Assembly (NCBI GenBank): GCA_011800805.1
Contig: MPNW01000064.1
Coordinates: 115,363 to 179,362 of the forward strand
Direction of reading: 5' to 3'
From: Hirudo medicinalis
Lineage: Eukaryota; Annelida; Clitellata; Hirudinida; Hirudinidae
Length of the DNA stretch: 64,000 bases
The position numbers and the translations under genes are program-made. Under the pieces are notes generated by a model. The model saw only the letters and a program-made list of their open reading frames with translations. It did no database searches and had not been told where the DNA came from. Shown here piece after piece: positions 43,908 through 55,041 of this stretch. Within the stretch, counting starts at the first letter, position 1. Each line of letters opens with the position of its first letter.

Positions 43908-46900
43908 ATGGGATCTAAAGTGTCAACTCTGCTTCAACCTGCGGAAGTCGAAGAAATTCAACGAGAAACAGGATGTAAGCCTAGCTCTTTGATTAATGAT
44001 TAAAACATACTCGTGAAACGAACTATTTATTTAGTCAAGCCTAATCAGATTTATAGACTGTACAGCAGATTCACGAGGTTAGATAAGAATGCCAATGGAT
44101 ATCTCTGGTAAGTTTAAGTCAGTTTTACAAGTACCTTGTAACAAGTACAAGTAGTAAATATATTTTATATTTTTAAAGTATGTGAATCCGATTCAATAAC
44201 AGATGATTAATCTTAGAGTAAATATAATTGTACTCCTAATCATCTATATTTCAGTTATCATAATTATATGGAGATTAAGGAATAAGTTTAAATTTTGTAC
44301 CAGGTAATATAGGCTTATGCTAACTTGATTAGTACTTTATAGCAAAGAAGATTTCTTTAGAATTCCTGAACTTGCAATCAACCCATTAAGCGAAAGAATT
44401 GTTTACGCTTTTTTTTCAGAAGAGTGAGTTTAATATTTAAATTTCTTGAAACATTGAACACATGATTATACATTAAAGGAAAAAGATGTTTATATAAATG
44501 AATTCTCCATTGAATCCTCCCAATGTTAAATTTTTCTAAATGAAGTGGTATTTATCATGTAATTGATATGAAGAATTGTAAAATTTAGCAACAGGTTTAG
44601 GGAGACAGAATTGACATTAGGATGTTTCTAAAAAATGAAGTATGAGAATGGGATGCCGGCTATAGAGAAACTATAATAAAAATTGAAGCAGAAAATAATA
44701 TTATTTAGGACTTGCTCAACTCTGTCAAAGTTAGGTTTAATTTAATTATGCTGGACCACCATCTACGAGTTAATTATAAAAACAGCAAACAAGCCATGGA
44801 ATTGATAAATTAGAAGATTGTTTTCATTTGCAATGAACATTATGTTTATTAGCAATCAGTAAAAGCAATACTCATATTTAATGGTTCATTATAGTACATT
44901 TCATAAGCCTAATGGAAAGCAGTTTTTAGCCACATAACATTGTCGAGTTAATGTTCAAGTTGTTTGTCTTGGAACATAGATCGGGGTTTGGCATCAACTG
45001 ATGAAGACTTAGTTGGTGCTAAAAATGTATTTCTGTGATCCTTGACGACTTGAAGCAGTTACATCATCGGCATCGCATGTCAAATTTGAGTTGAACTCAT
45101 ACTAAGGCAACCTCATGTTTGGCTAAGTCATTGACAATTCTAAGATTGGACAAGCAGTTATCTACTCTTGTTGATACTCTTATTGAGATTCCATCTCACT
45201 GGTATTAATTAACCTTAAGGAAATCCTGGAATGTACTCTTTGTCACTTATTTTTGAGTTTTCTTCAGAGTTGGTTGCTGGAATGGCTTGATTTGTGTCAG
45301 AGGCAGAAATAGAAATATATCTGCACCTTCAACTTCTTGGCATGTGACTAACCACTAAGCACTTGTCCTCTATAGTAACATCACAGGCAAAGGCAGTAAG
45401 AGTTTTAGAGAGTTACCAAAGGTGGTGCTTAAATGCTTCTAGTGGCAGTGTTAGCAATTTTAGCATTTGAGTCTGACAATGCAAAAAGCAGTGCAAGGTC
45501 CTGTCTTGATGCACAGNNNNNNNNNNNNNNNNNNNNNNNNNNNNNNNNNNNNNNNNNNNNNNNNNNNNNNNNNNNNNNNNNNNNNNNNNNNNNNNNNNNN
45601 NNNNNNNNNNNNNNNNNNNNNNNNNNNNNNNNNNNNNNNNNNNNNNNNNNNNNNNNNNNNNNNNNNNNNNNNNNNNNNNNNNNNNNNNNNNNNNNNNNNN
45701 NNNNNNNNNNNNNNNNNNNNNNNNNNNNNNNNNNNNNNNNNNNNNNNNNNNNNNNNNNNNNNNNNNNNNNNNNNNNNNNNNNNNNNNNNNNAGGTTCCAT
45801 CCCTGTGAATGGTGCCAGGGTACTGAAATTTCATTTCCTGGTGAGGTCCCATAAAGTAAGAAATGAGTCTTAATCAATATGGAGCCAAAATTCTTTGAAG
45901 TAGCCAAACAATTCCATGTTATGGGATTTCAAGATATCATGAGCACCTCAAACCTTTGCAAGAAGGTTCTCTTTCTGAGAGTTCCTGTACTATCACGACG
46001 CTTCGGGACAGACAGCAATTTTGCCATATCTTGTGCTGAAACCAGTATGGGAAGACAATCACTTTAGCTTGTTTTGGCCAGTAAGATCACCCAACTGCAA
46101 CCGCTCTTGATGAAAATATCTGCTTGTGCAGGTCACATGACCAAAGTGTTCAAACAATAATTTTTATTACAAGTTGAAAACAAATATACTGTGGGAGATT
46201 GTGGAAAAAATACAAAATTTCCTATTTTCAAATATTGAATTGAAGAATATTCCAAATATTAATATATCTTGATAATATTTTGGCTACAGAGTCCCTTTAT
46301 GAGCCATCACTTAATTATTTAATTAAAAATTTTCTGTATTGGATGGGAACACCCTAATCGACATTCTAGATGAAAATTTTTTAATCAGTATATGCAAGTA
46401 CTAATTGAATTGCCAGTTACGACTTAAAATAAGCTAAACTTTCCCACTTCCAAAAAAGTTATCAATTTATTTTTGCAGGGGCCCTGATAATGACCAAGTA
46501 AATTTTAAACAATTTTCACGGGTTCTGGCAAGGTTCCTTCTTACTAAGTCAAAAGGAGGAAACAAGTTGAACTCTAGAGAAGAAAAGCTGAAATGTTAGC
46601 AAAATGCATTTTTTTAAGATGTATTGTAATTCATTAGTTAATGCAGTGGTTCTGTGAGGCCCATATTTACCATCCAAACATTATTGCCACTCAAGTGTTA
46701 AAATAAAGTGTTATTAAAGCCTTCATTAGCATGTAATTTATTGCTTTTACTAATTAGAGATTTCTAACTATTATGTTATTTTTCTTGACTTGCTAAGTTG
46801 TCCGTTACTTGGCACACAAATACAAATAAAGAGACATGTAATCTTAATAATTGTTACCGGGTTTAAGTTATTTTCACTTAAATTAGTTCTCAAAGATGTT

Positions 46901-48451
46901 ACTGTTTGCACTTGGGTAGCATGTCCATCCATTCTGGCTGGAATTTTTGAGAAACATACTCAAAGATCATCCTCCATTGACAACAGATATTCTATTGACA
47001 TTGTGCACTAGGGTTATGACTTTTTTTTTGGAGCCCTGTGTTCCTGTGTTATAAATCAATGAACTTTTGTTTAAAAGTAATAAAAAAGACATTAATTTGA
47101 TTCAGTTTTTGAATAAGGTCACCCAAGTCAAAAATTTTATTTTACTTTGAAGCTTTAAGTTAATCATTCTTTCAATATTTCAGTTGCCTTTAAGATGTAT
47201 GACCTTGATGGAGACAACAAGATATCTCGAGATGAACTCATAAATATTTTGCATATGATGGTTGGTGCAAACATCTCTGAAGAGCAGGTTGGAATGATTT
47301 TACTAAGCATTCAGAATTACTGATTCTCAGCCTCAGAGCCTGATATGCACTAAACAAATTAGTATTTCCAGCAGAGCATTAATTCTCGAAATTTGTCAGA
47401 TTAAAAAACTGCCCAATCCAGAAGTGATATATTAAATGTATATATAACTTATCAATGGCAAATCAGGCAAAATCACTTCAATCAATGGATGAGAGTTTTA
47501 AAATCTTATAATAAAACAAACAAAACTTATTGCTTTTCCCTTCAGCATTCCATTGTCACAAACGACAGCACTATTTAAATCCCAACCGAAAACTTATTTA
47601 TTTGGCCAACTATATACACAGCTACATTTATTTTAGATGATTTCTTTTTTACAAACTTTTATTCTATGTAGTTGTGTTTTATTTCTCTTTTTTCTATTGC
47701 CATTTAACTTGACTCACTCATTGATGGAATCAAAAAGTGCTTCATTTGTTATAGGGCCATTAAATCCCATCAGGATTGTTGTGCACTCTAAAAATTGGAT
47801 AAATAAATATAAATGTGGATTACTAGTAGAAAATAAGAAAATGTGTCAGCCTTTCACAAAGGCTTTAAGAAAAGAGAACAACCTTAAAGAAAGGTGTTTC
47901 GTTAACTTCTGGTGTCGAGAGGGGTGCATTAAGTGGCATGCAAGTTGGCTGAATTGGTTGCATACAGCAGTAATGGCGGCACTAGTGTTTGAAACCCAGC
48001 CTACATTGTCGAAAGCATCCTTGGGAATGAGCGCTGTATAATGGTTTAAAAAAACACCTATGAAGTACATTTACATTATTTAGGCACCAAGAAATGACTG
48101 CCTAATTTGGCTCAAAAATTAATTCATGATGTTTCGTCATTTATTTTCAATTCTTTAGTAAATTCAATACCCGAACTATCCTTGGTTTTGAAAATAGATG
48201 CTATGCTCTTCTTTTGTTTCTATGTAATATGTAATGTATGTATGTAATTCCATACTGGATTGGTGCTGGTGTGATTTCAGTGATTTAACCATAGTTTTAT
48301 GACGTTAATTTTTAAGCTTGGCAGCATAGCTGATCGCACTCTTGTGGAAGCTGATTGCAATGAGGATGGAAGCATATCATTTGAAGAATTTGCCAAGATT
48401 ATTGGCAAAGTTGATGTAGAGCAGAAGATGAGTATCAAGTTTCTTGATTAA
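43908..48451 (+). CDS. CHP1: Calcineurin B homologous protein 1 (EF-hand Ca2+ sensor), six exons
   Basis: Ca2+-binding cofactor of Na+/H+ exchangers that also acts in membrane traffic and restrains calcineurin. Exons 43908-43974, 44035-44107, 44343-44423, 46479-46594, 47184-47287, 48317-48451, in phase, give 191 aa (human CHP1 195). MGSKVS is an N-myristoylation signal. EF-hand 1 is degenerate (DKNANGYLCKED). EF-hand 3 (DLDGDNKISRDE) and EF-hand 4 (DCNEDGSISFEE) keep all Ca2+ ligands. RIPELAINPLSERI, LGSIADRTLVEAD and VDVEQKMSIKFLD at the C terminus match CHP1 rather than calcineurin B. The third intron carries an assembly gap at 45517-45791. A poly(A) signal lies at 48694. Confidence 0.95.
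44424..46478 (+). other. Large CHP1 intron with assembly gap
   Basis: Holds 275 N at 45517-45791. Sequence on both sides of the gap is less A+T-rich than usual and open on the minus strand (for example 45420-45516), which may be an unidentified repeat. No family is recognised. Longer reading frames here exist only because they cross the N run. Confidence 0.4.
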
Positions 48452-48693
48452 CTTCAAAATTTAGAGCACTGACAATAATCAATATTTATTGAAATTTTTT
48501 AATTTTGCCACGTGTGATTAATCAAGATCAATATAATCTATGAACTCATTTGATGGTTCAGTATGTGCAAAAAATTGATGAAAATCACTATGTTTAAGTT
48601 CTGCAAAATTGATATGCTAATCCCTGAATTTGATTTATGTAACAACAGTGAATTGTTAATTATTGATATTGAATGTTTGGAATGAGATTTACA

Positions 48694-48699
48694 AATAAA
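48694..48699 (+). terminator. CHP1 poly(A) signal AATAAA
   Basis: AATAAA about 245 bp after the CHP1 stop, followed by a T/G-rich stretch, the usual 3'-end layout. Confidence 0.6.
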
Positions 48700-49195
48700 A
48701 TTTGTTTCTTATTGTACCTGTGAGTCTGATTTTACTCGTGCAGCTGATGGAGGTGTGTAAATCAATTCCTTCATATTATTCTCTGTGAATTCTAATTTGG
48801 CATAAAATAAATGTTCTAAAATATTATTATGATAAAATATGTAGCTTGACACATTGAATAAGACTTTTGTAATGAAAATTAGAAGACTTGTTAGATGCTA
48901 TCTAGTCTAGTACAGTCTAGTTTTCAACAAATTGGATGCTGATGCCCGAAACTAAACACAGTTGTTAAAAAAAAAGTAAGCACAAGTTTTATACTTAATA
49001 ACTGTTTATAAAATTACTAACAATTAATAATTACAGTAATTTCATAAATCCACCTGTTACAATTTAGATTTTTTGCCATAAAAAAAAATAACACTGTTGA
49101 TGTCAAATAATACCTCTTCCACCTTGTCAAGAATTGTGGAACTTTTTCAGGCCCCTCCCCTTCATTTTGTTGACAATATTAATGGACGACGTCTT

Positions 49196-49320
49196 TTAGT
49201 GATTGGAGGCGATATTGAACTGCCGATGCAATGAGATCATTTCGTCTGCTTCCAGTTCCTGACAGTCAAATTCAAAATGTAAGGCTTTGAGCGCAGGAAT
49301 ACCATGCCATTTTTGTGGAT
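49196..49320 (-). CDS. Possible terminal exon of an unidentified gene
   Basis: The minus strand has an acceptor-like GATTTTCCAG at about 49330-49321, then a 41-codon open frame to a TAA at 49196-49198. It reads PQKWHGIPALKALHFEFDCQ and ELEADEMISLHRQF. Base composition and residues look like real coding sequence in contrast to the flanks. No upstream exon could be found: a LINE occupies 49485-50280 and only repeats follow up to RABIF. It could be the last exon of a gene split by insertions, or a pseudogene piece. Family not recognised. Confidence 0.35.
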
Positions 49321-49484
49321 CTGGAAAATCACAACTGATATATTTACAGGTTTTTATTCACATAAACAGAGTCCACAGAATGAACACCACTCGAAAGGAA
49401 ATCGCATAATAAGCAACGAGCAAAAATACAAGTAAGAATCAAGTGAGAAAGAAAAAGTCCGAAGGAAGAGAGGAAGTGAAAGAG

Positions 49485-50280
49485 TCGTAGTAGTAGTATT
49501 TTATTAATGGCAAGCTATTTGTCCAGCCTTTCCCTGTTTGCTCTTTTCTGTAAATCTTCGACAAAGTTAATAGGAATGAGCGCTTCGATTGTTTCTAACG
49601 GCGCGAGCTGCTTTTTCTTCATCAGATAGAGCCTAGCTTGTGGTTTGTTCTTACTCGTATCTAAAAGAAAATAACAATTTCTTGCTTCGTTATTATTTGC
49701 AATTGTTCTGAGTGCTTGATACAAGCCATGAGCTTCTGTCGTATGGAGGTTCTCCACACTCCATCTGTAGTGACGCAATGCCGCAGCAGATTGCAAGAGC
49801 CTGCGCCTGGATCTTCTCGTAGACGCTCTTGATTCGTTCGTTTCCCAGATCAACTGGTTCGCATCCATAGTCCATTACAGATCTGGTGGTGGCTCGGTAC
49901 ACTTGCAGTAGACTCGACATACTCGCTCCCCATGAGCTGCCAGATATTGCTCTCAAGGCATTAAGCATCTTTGTTCTACTGTTTGAGCGTGGGCGCTCCA
50001 AGTTAACCTCTCGTCTAAGACTATGCCCAAGAAGGTAGCAGTATTGGAAAGCGAGAGGAGCTCGTTGCCGATACTAAGCTTGACGTTGGCGTCCATTCTG
50101 TTTCTATGGAAAAGAATTGCTTGCGACTTACTAGTGGATATTTTAAAACCATTGAATAAGAACTTGGCTGTTTAGTTCAGTTGTTTTTGCATGCGGGACG
50201 TAATATCATCCAGTTTGGAACCGGTGGACCAAAGGGCGATGTCGTCTGCATACTGGCACTTTAGAATGAACACTTTGTTA
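49485..50280 (-). mobile_element. Jockey-like LINE, 5'-truncated
   Basis: Minus strand from 50280: KCQYADDIALWSTGSKLDD with the YADD catalytic motif (about 50250), FNGFKISTSKSQAILFHR, ISNELL-like residues, then YRATTRSVMDYGCEP (about 49920) and ERIKSVYEKIQAQALAICCG (about 49830). The 3' end near 49485 reads TAATAAAATACTACTACTAC, a poly(A)-like signal and trinucleotide tail typical of such LINEs. Everything 5' of the palm is missing and several stops occur. Confidence 0.75.
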
Positions 50281-50331
50281 TTATTATTATTATTATTGTT
50301 GTTATTATTGCTAGCATTATTATTATCATCA
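50278..50331. repeat. TTA/TCA microsatellite
   Basis: Imperfect run of TTATTATTA changing to TCATCATCA at the 5' break of the Jockey-like LINE. Confidence 0.85.
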
Positions 50332-50393
50332 TCATCAGTTGCGGATAGTGCGGGCGGGGAGAGCCATGATCCCCCGTGACTTTTAAAATCTAA

Positions 50394-50545
50394 GACAAAA
50401 AAGTAAATTTTTATTTAAAAAAACTTTATTTCAATAATTTACTATTATGGACGAAACAAAAAAGACAAAAAAGTAAATTTTTTAAATAAAAATTTTTTAC
50501 TTTTACTTTATTTCAATAATTTACTATTATGGACGAAAACAATAG
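50394..50545 (+). repeat. Tandem duplication with internal palindrome
   Basis: Two copies (50394-50463 and 50464-50545) share GACAAAAAAGTAAATTTTT at the start and CTTTATTTCAATAATTTACT with ATTATGGACGAAA at the end. The second also contains a near-palindrome of AAAAGTAAATTTTTT and its complement. No coding function. Confidence 0.7.
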
Positions 50546-51119
50546 CTATGGTAAAGCTACTATTGTTGTTGATCTATTGTTGTAGTCTTGTAACTTCTCA
50601 AAAATCGTTATCATTAAATAGGTAATGATGGGTAAACTGGCATGAAGTTAAAGATGTTAGGCGAGCAATCTCAAATTTTGTAGATTTTATATATTGGACA
50701 GAATGATTTATATTCAAATGTTAGAATGATTCCATCAGCAATAGCTGGCAATGAAAAGTTTTTATACTCACGAAAGTTTAAAAACTTAAACCGTCTACTA
50801 TGCTGACAGACTGAATGGACATACATCAAGATATTGAAATTCAGTGGTCGTCATATCTTTAAGAGCGTCGCATTTTTAAGCGCGATGTTTTTATCGCCAA
50901 CATTTATCGGAAACATCAATTAGCATACAAAACTTGAATTTTCAGGTCTATTGGCTGAGAGATTTCTGTTCGTGATTATTTCGTAGTCCCATAAGGTGGT
51001 ATTCTCGTTTATATTTACCGCACTTTGGGTTGTGTACCATTTTTGGGAACTTCACAACCAAGCTCATGGCTTACCACCCAATGAACTAGTTACCTCTGCT
51101 ATTTTCGTAACGAATACGA

Positions 51120-51915
51120 GAAATATTAGGAGAAGACGAAAATAAAAACTAAAATTATTTATGGAACGAAACTAAAATAAAACCTACAATTAATTTCAAA
51201 ACGAAAATAACTAAAATAAAAAAGCTCCGAATAATTATGCATTTGTTGAAATAGTTTTGTTAATTGTTCTAAAACTATGTTATATGGTTCTGGGGCACTC
51301 TGAAGCTGGTGAGAAGTTGCAGCGGGTAGCTTGTCGTAGTGAAGTTGTAGAAACTTTATTGTAGAAAGACTGTAGTTAAGTTCCTTAATTGCTCAAAGTT
51401 GGCAGTTACAGTACTTGATTATTAAACTATTAACTATTGTCTTTGTTTAATTCCACAATTTTCAACAGCAAAAGTAGAAATACAAAATAAATTATATTAT
51501 TATTCCATCTATTGCTACAAATAGCATAATGACTGAAAACTATAAGTGACTCCTTATAGAAGAATATATATATATAAGAAAATATCGGAATCCTGGAAAA
51601 AAGTTGCGATACGGCACATTCGATAACAATTCTGACGGCAGGGTTAGAGTAACAGCATGGGACAGTACATTTTATAGAGAATGTTTTCAGTCTTGTACGA
51701 GCGAAGTCTGGTGCAGATCTCGAGATGATCTTAGATTATACTTGGGAATGTCCGATGTTCTCACAAAATATGTAATGAATTGGGTGGGTAACAATTGATT
51801 AGCTTATTTGAACATGAATATACCAAGCTGGAAGATGTTTAATTGATGTTTCTAATTACGTATTGTCGAAAACGAAAATAAAATCTAAAATCATTTTCCA
51901 CAACGAAAATAACAT
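51120..51915. repeat. Composite repeat bracketed by similar direct termini
   Basis: ACGAAAATAAAAACTAAAAT near 51137 and ACGAAAATAAAATCTAAAAT near 51875 lie in the same orientation at the two ends. Inside are a minus-strand copy of the older repeat (51328-51467) and a 65-codon open frame (51604-51798) reading RVRVTAWDSTFYRECFQSC. I do not recognise the family of that frame. Confidence 0.4.
51328..51467 (-). repeat. Uninterrupted copy of the older repeat (empty site)
   Basis: The reverse complement reads TGTTGAAAATTGTGGAATTA and continues through CTACAGTCTTTCTAC to CTACGACAAGCT. It matches 42434-42528 joined to 43217-43264. A single AGTC (plus-strand GACT 51368-51371) stands where the LTR element sits in the other copy. 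Confidence 0.75.
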
Positions 51916-51949
51916 TGCTGGCTCTCCTGTTAAGTAGGTCCAAATATTA

Positions 51950-52040
51950 ATTTGGTGCCAGCGCCATGCTACTTGCCGTTATATGGTTTATGGTTTCTTG
52001 GGCCTTGCCACAGACTCTACAATTGTCATCAATCTATTGC
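51950..52040 (-). mobile_element. LINE C-terminal zinc-knuckle fragment
   Basis: Minus strand DDNCRVCGKAQETINHITAS, the CxxC...H knuckle found after reverse transcriptase in many LINEs. Only this short piece is recognisable. Confidence 0.5.
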
Positions 52041-52469
52041 TTGGATATCTTGCGTTGGAGTTGCCCCGTATTTAGTGACTCGTCCTGAAATCCATGATCA
52101 AACTTTCAGTTTTTCCTTTGAGCCCATCTTTTCTCAACCAAACACAATTCAGAAATCAACAAATGATTTTTCGAGGCTACAAAAAATTGTCTACAAAAAG
52201 AATTAATGATTAATAATTAATCGACTTCTATTCTGCTGCACGTAACCTCAGTCGGAAGCCCTACAAATATTATTTTTCAATAGAAGTAAGAGGCATCGTA
52301 TTTTCTTTATATATTGTGGTTTAATATTACAATCTGACTTTTATTTAAATTTATGATTATGATTTTGTCTATACTGTGTATCCGGTCCGGCATTGTTTAC
52401 GGAAATTACCTGTCTTTGTCCTGTTCCTAAACAAGTGCGGGGTACTGTGCTATTAGTGCAGAAATTCCA

Positions 52470-52902
52470 ATGGATCCCGAAGAAGAGTTAAGCAATCTCG
52501 TAATAGATGGCAGAAATCGTATGAGTGTGGCATGCTGCTCTTGCGATAGTATTATATTTAGACCACAGACTGCGCGTTTCGTCCAGAAAGAGGTAAGACA
52601 TTGATCCCCTACTAAAATCAAAATCACGACTAATACCTATTCTTGGAAAACTTTAGGTGTTACTGCCAGTAATGGAAAGGAAGTCGCTAAACGAAGCCAA
52701 CACCAAATGCGATCGGGTCATTGGATGCTGGGTCGTGGACGACATGTACGCCTTCGAAAATATAGGCTTCTCGCACACCGTTCGTCAAACAAAATACCTA
52801 GCTTGTGCTGATTGCGAAGTAGGTCCGGTGGGATGGCATGACATCAGGAACCCAAAGGAATTCTTCATAGCTCTCTCTAGAGTCAACCACAAACTTCAAT
52901 GA
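52470..52902 (+). CDS. RABIF: RABIF/MSS4 Rab-interacting zinc protein
   Basis: Small Zn-binding protein that stabilises nucleotide-free exocytic Rab GTPases as a holdase-type chaperone. Exons 52470-52592 and 52657-52902 encode 122 aa (human 123). The two Zn cysteine pairs are present: CCSCD at about 24-28 and CADCEVGPVGWHD near residue 90. GFSHTVRQTKYLACADCEVG is the family core. The start is the first ATG, with a 41-codon first exon in phase 0. The gene converges on the SMYD4-like gene; 213 bp separate the stops. Confidence 0.95.
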
Positions 52903-53115
52903 TGACTGCTTTATAAAGTAGACATTACCAAATCTACTTTTAGTTAACCTTCAATATATATATATATTTTTTTATTAGATATGATAAACTAAATATTAGA
53001 TTTTGAACATTGACATTTAAATATTAATTGTTGGCATGTTTCATCATGCATCAGAGAAGCAATGATGCAATGTCACTCATGAAGTTGGGCATCCATCATA
53101 AAACTGAAAATCTTT

Positions 53116-55041
53116 CTAAAATGTGTTTAAGCAGCAATTGGCCATCATACTGTAGCATTGTTTGAGAGATTCTTGGCCTCTGGCAAATTCATTCCATGGT
53201 TCACAAACTTCTTGATTAAGAGACTCCAAATAGGTACAAATACCAGATGAAGCTTCACTAGGTTTGAGCAGTAACATCAAATCATATGCTTTCTTAAATA
53301 TTCTTTCAGCTTCAGTTATAAATGTCTTCTTAGCTAGTAGGTCTTGACTTTTTCCACAATTATAGCAATGAATTAAAGTATCATTTTGTTGTGCTTTGAG
53401 GGGGTAGGTACATTCAGAGCATTTCCACTGTGGTAACTTTTTTAAGCTGTCAGCAAAAGTTGGCCAATCTTCTTTGCAAGCAGAACAACAACAATCAAAA
53501 AAATATTGGGGATTCAAGTATTTGTTTCGTTCCTCTCTAGAATGCAGTTGAAAAACTACTCCATAATTATCTGTTACTTCAGATCCCTTGCTTATTACAG
53601 ATATAGCTCTGACAATACAAATATCTTTGTAAAAGTTTCTTGTTACAACTGGATTGCAAGAGTGATTGAAGAGACTCAGAGTTGCATATATTCCTGCACC
53701 TAATTCTCTTGGCACAGAATCTACAACTGAAGAGCGATTCAGTACAAACTCAGATATTTCATGTGCATTGCAAGGGAAAGATTGAAGATGATTTAACAGC
53801 AGTGCAGCAACATGCAATTTAACATCGAAACATTCACTTCCTTGAAAATAAGAAGTCTTTTCAATGATTCTTAAAATATATATAGCAATAACAGATCTCC
53901 TGAACAGATCATTTACTGACCTCTTAGAATCGTTGGTCAATAGATTGCAGATGGCACCATAATCATTCCCATTGTACTTGCCCTCAGGTTTTGCAAAATC
54001 TTTTTGAGCAACATAATGTTTTATTTCTGATGCTGAAATACGTAATATTGTCCTAGTTACTAATCTTGAAAATTTGTCAAGCCCTGACATTTCCAAAGCT
54101 TCCATTATCAAGCATTCATATCTGTGGAAAGATTTTTTTGCATTAATCATGCATTTGTCAGAGCAGAAAACCGAATGCACACAGGAAGTACAGGGTAGCG
54201 GATTTTCAACACAAGTTAAACAATAGTGGCAATGTGTCAGAAATCTTTCTGGTGCAAGAATTGATGCAAATGGCTTTTCGATTAAAATTATTTCCCCTGG
54301 CTTGATATCTCTTAATGCCTGAATATGTCTGCCTTTTGTTCTATCATAGGCCACTTCACATGATGATGACAAATTTGGATAGCTGGGATTGGATCCTCTT
54401 TGAAATGTTGGAATAACTTCTGATTGTGTCAACATTTGCTCAGAATCAGTCTTAGTGTGATCAAATAATTTCAATTTTGAGCTGAGGGTTTCACCTAATT
54501 TTCGCTGATTTTGGGATTTGCAGAGTTCGAATGCTTCTCTGTAGCAGTCCTCAGCAAGAGATAGATTATTCATAGCTTTAAGGCAATCCCCCTTCCTATC
54601 AAGAATTTTTGGTCTAAGATTGAGTGGGTAATTATTTTTAATGGCCAAATCAATGTCTGCTGCTGCTTCTGCGTATTTTTTAAGTCTGTACAGTGCGGCA
54701 GATCTGTTAGCAAAAGCCAGTGGAAGGCAATTCGCGGCATCAGTTTGAGTAGCGTAACACAGACTTTCTGTGTACTTTGATAACGCCAGTATCATGTCAC
54801 CATTTTTAAAAAATTCGTTTCCAGCTGCTCGCAATTCCTCAGATTTCTGAGCATCTTTGTTAGATCGGAAAAGTCCCTCGCTGAATGAAATGGATTTTGA
54901 CGCGTCCAAGTTCAGCACAAACTCAACTCTTTCTAAGTCTGTCGCAAAAGATTTAAACTTTCTTGTCAATTCAACTACATCAAGCATCTCTATTCTTTTA
55001 TTTAATGTAGCAAAAACCTTTTCGAACGACATTGCGGACAA
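53116..55041 (-). CDS. SMYD4: SMYD4-like SET and MYND protein with N-terminal TPRs, intronless
   Basis: Predicted lysine methyltransferase. A single uninterrupted 641-codon frame from ATG 55041. TPR-like helices at about 68-190 (RAAGNEFFKNGDMILALSKY, ANRSAALYRLKKYAEA). SET N-part GRHIQALRDIKPGEIIL (about 236). MYND zinc finger CHYCLTC through CSDKC to HRYEC (about 270-310). SET core FNHSCNP (about 459) and TDNYG. Post-SET CCCSACKEDW (about 515) and a later CxxC pair. Human SMYD4 is about 804 aa; this protein ends soon after the post-SET region and so lacks much of the C-terminal helical domain. The absence of introns contrasts with every neighbouring gene and suggests retroposition or intron loss; no 3' poly(A) tract was noticed. 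Confidence 0.92.
   Translation of the reverse strand: MSAMSFEKVFATLNKRIEMLDVVELTRKFKSFATDLERVEFVLNLDASKSISFSEGLFRSNKDAQKSEELRAAGNEFFKNGDMILALSKYTESLCYATQTDAANCLPLAFANRSAALYRLKKYAEAAADIDLAIKNNYPLNLRPKILDRKGDCLKAMNNLSLAEDCYREAFELCKSQNQRKLGETLSSKLKLFDHTKTDSEQMLTQSEVIPTFQRGSNPSYPNLSSSCEVAYDRTKGRHIQALRDIKPGEIILIEKPFASILAPERFLTHCHYCLTCVENPLPCTSCVHSVFCSDKCMINAKKSFHRYECLIMEALEMSGLDKFSRLVTRTILRISASEIKHYVAQKDFAKPEGKYNGNDYGAICNLLTNDSKRSVNDLFRRSVIAIYILRIIEKTSYFQGSECFDVKLHVAALLLNHLQSFPCNAHEISEFVLNRSSVVDSVPRELGAGIYATLSLFNHSCNPVVTRNFYKDICIVRAISVISKGSEVTDNYGVVFQLHSREERNKYLNPQYFFDCCCSACKEDWPTFADSLKKLPQWKCSECTYPLKAQQNDTLIHCYNCGKSQDLLAKKTFITEAERIFKKAYDLMLLLKPSEASSGICTYLESLNQEVCEPWNEFARGQESLKQCYSMMANCCLNTF

Noticed and set aside
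45413..45907. Open frames crossing 45517-45791
   Set aside because: Their length comes from N bases. The flanking residues match no family, and the region is a CHP1 intron.
53506..53703. Plus-strand frame inside the SMYD4-like gene
   Set aside because: Antisense shadow of the conserved SET coding sequence.
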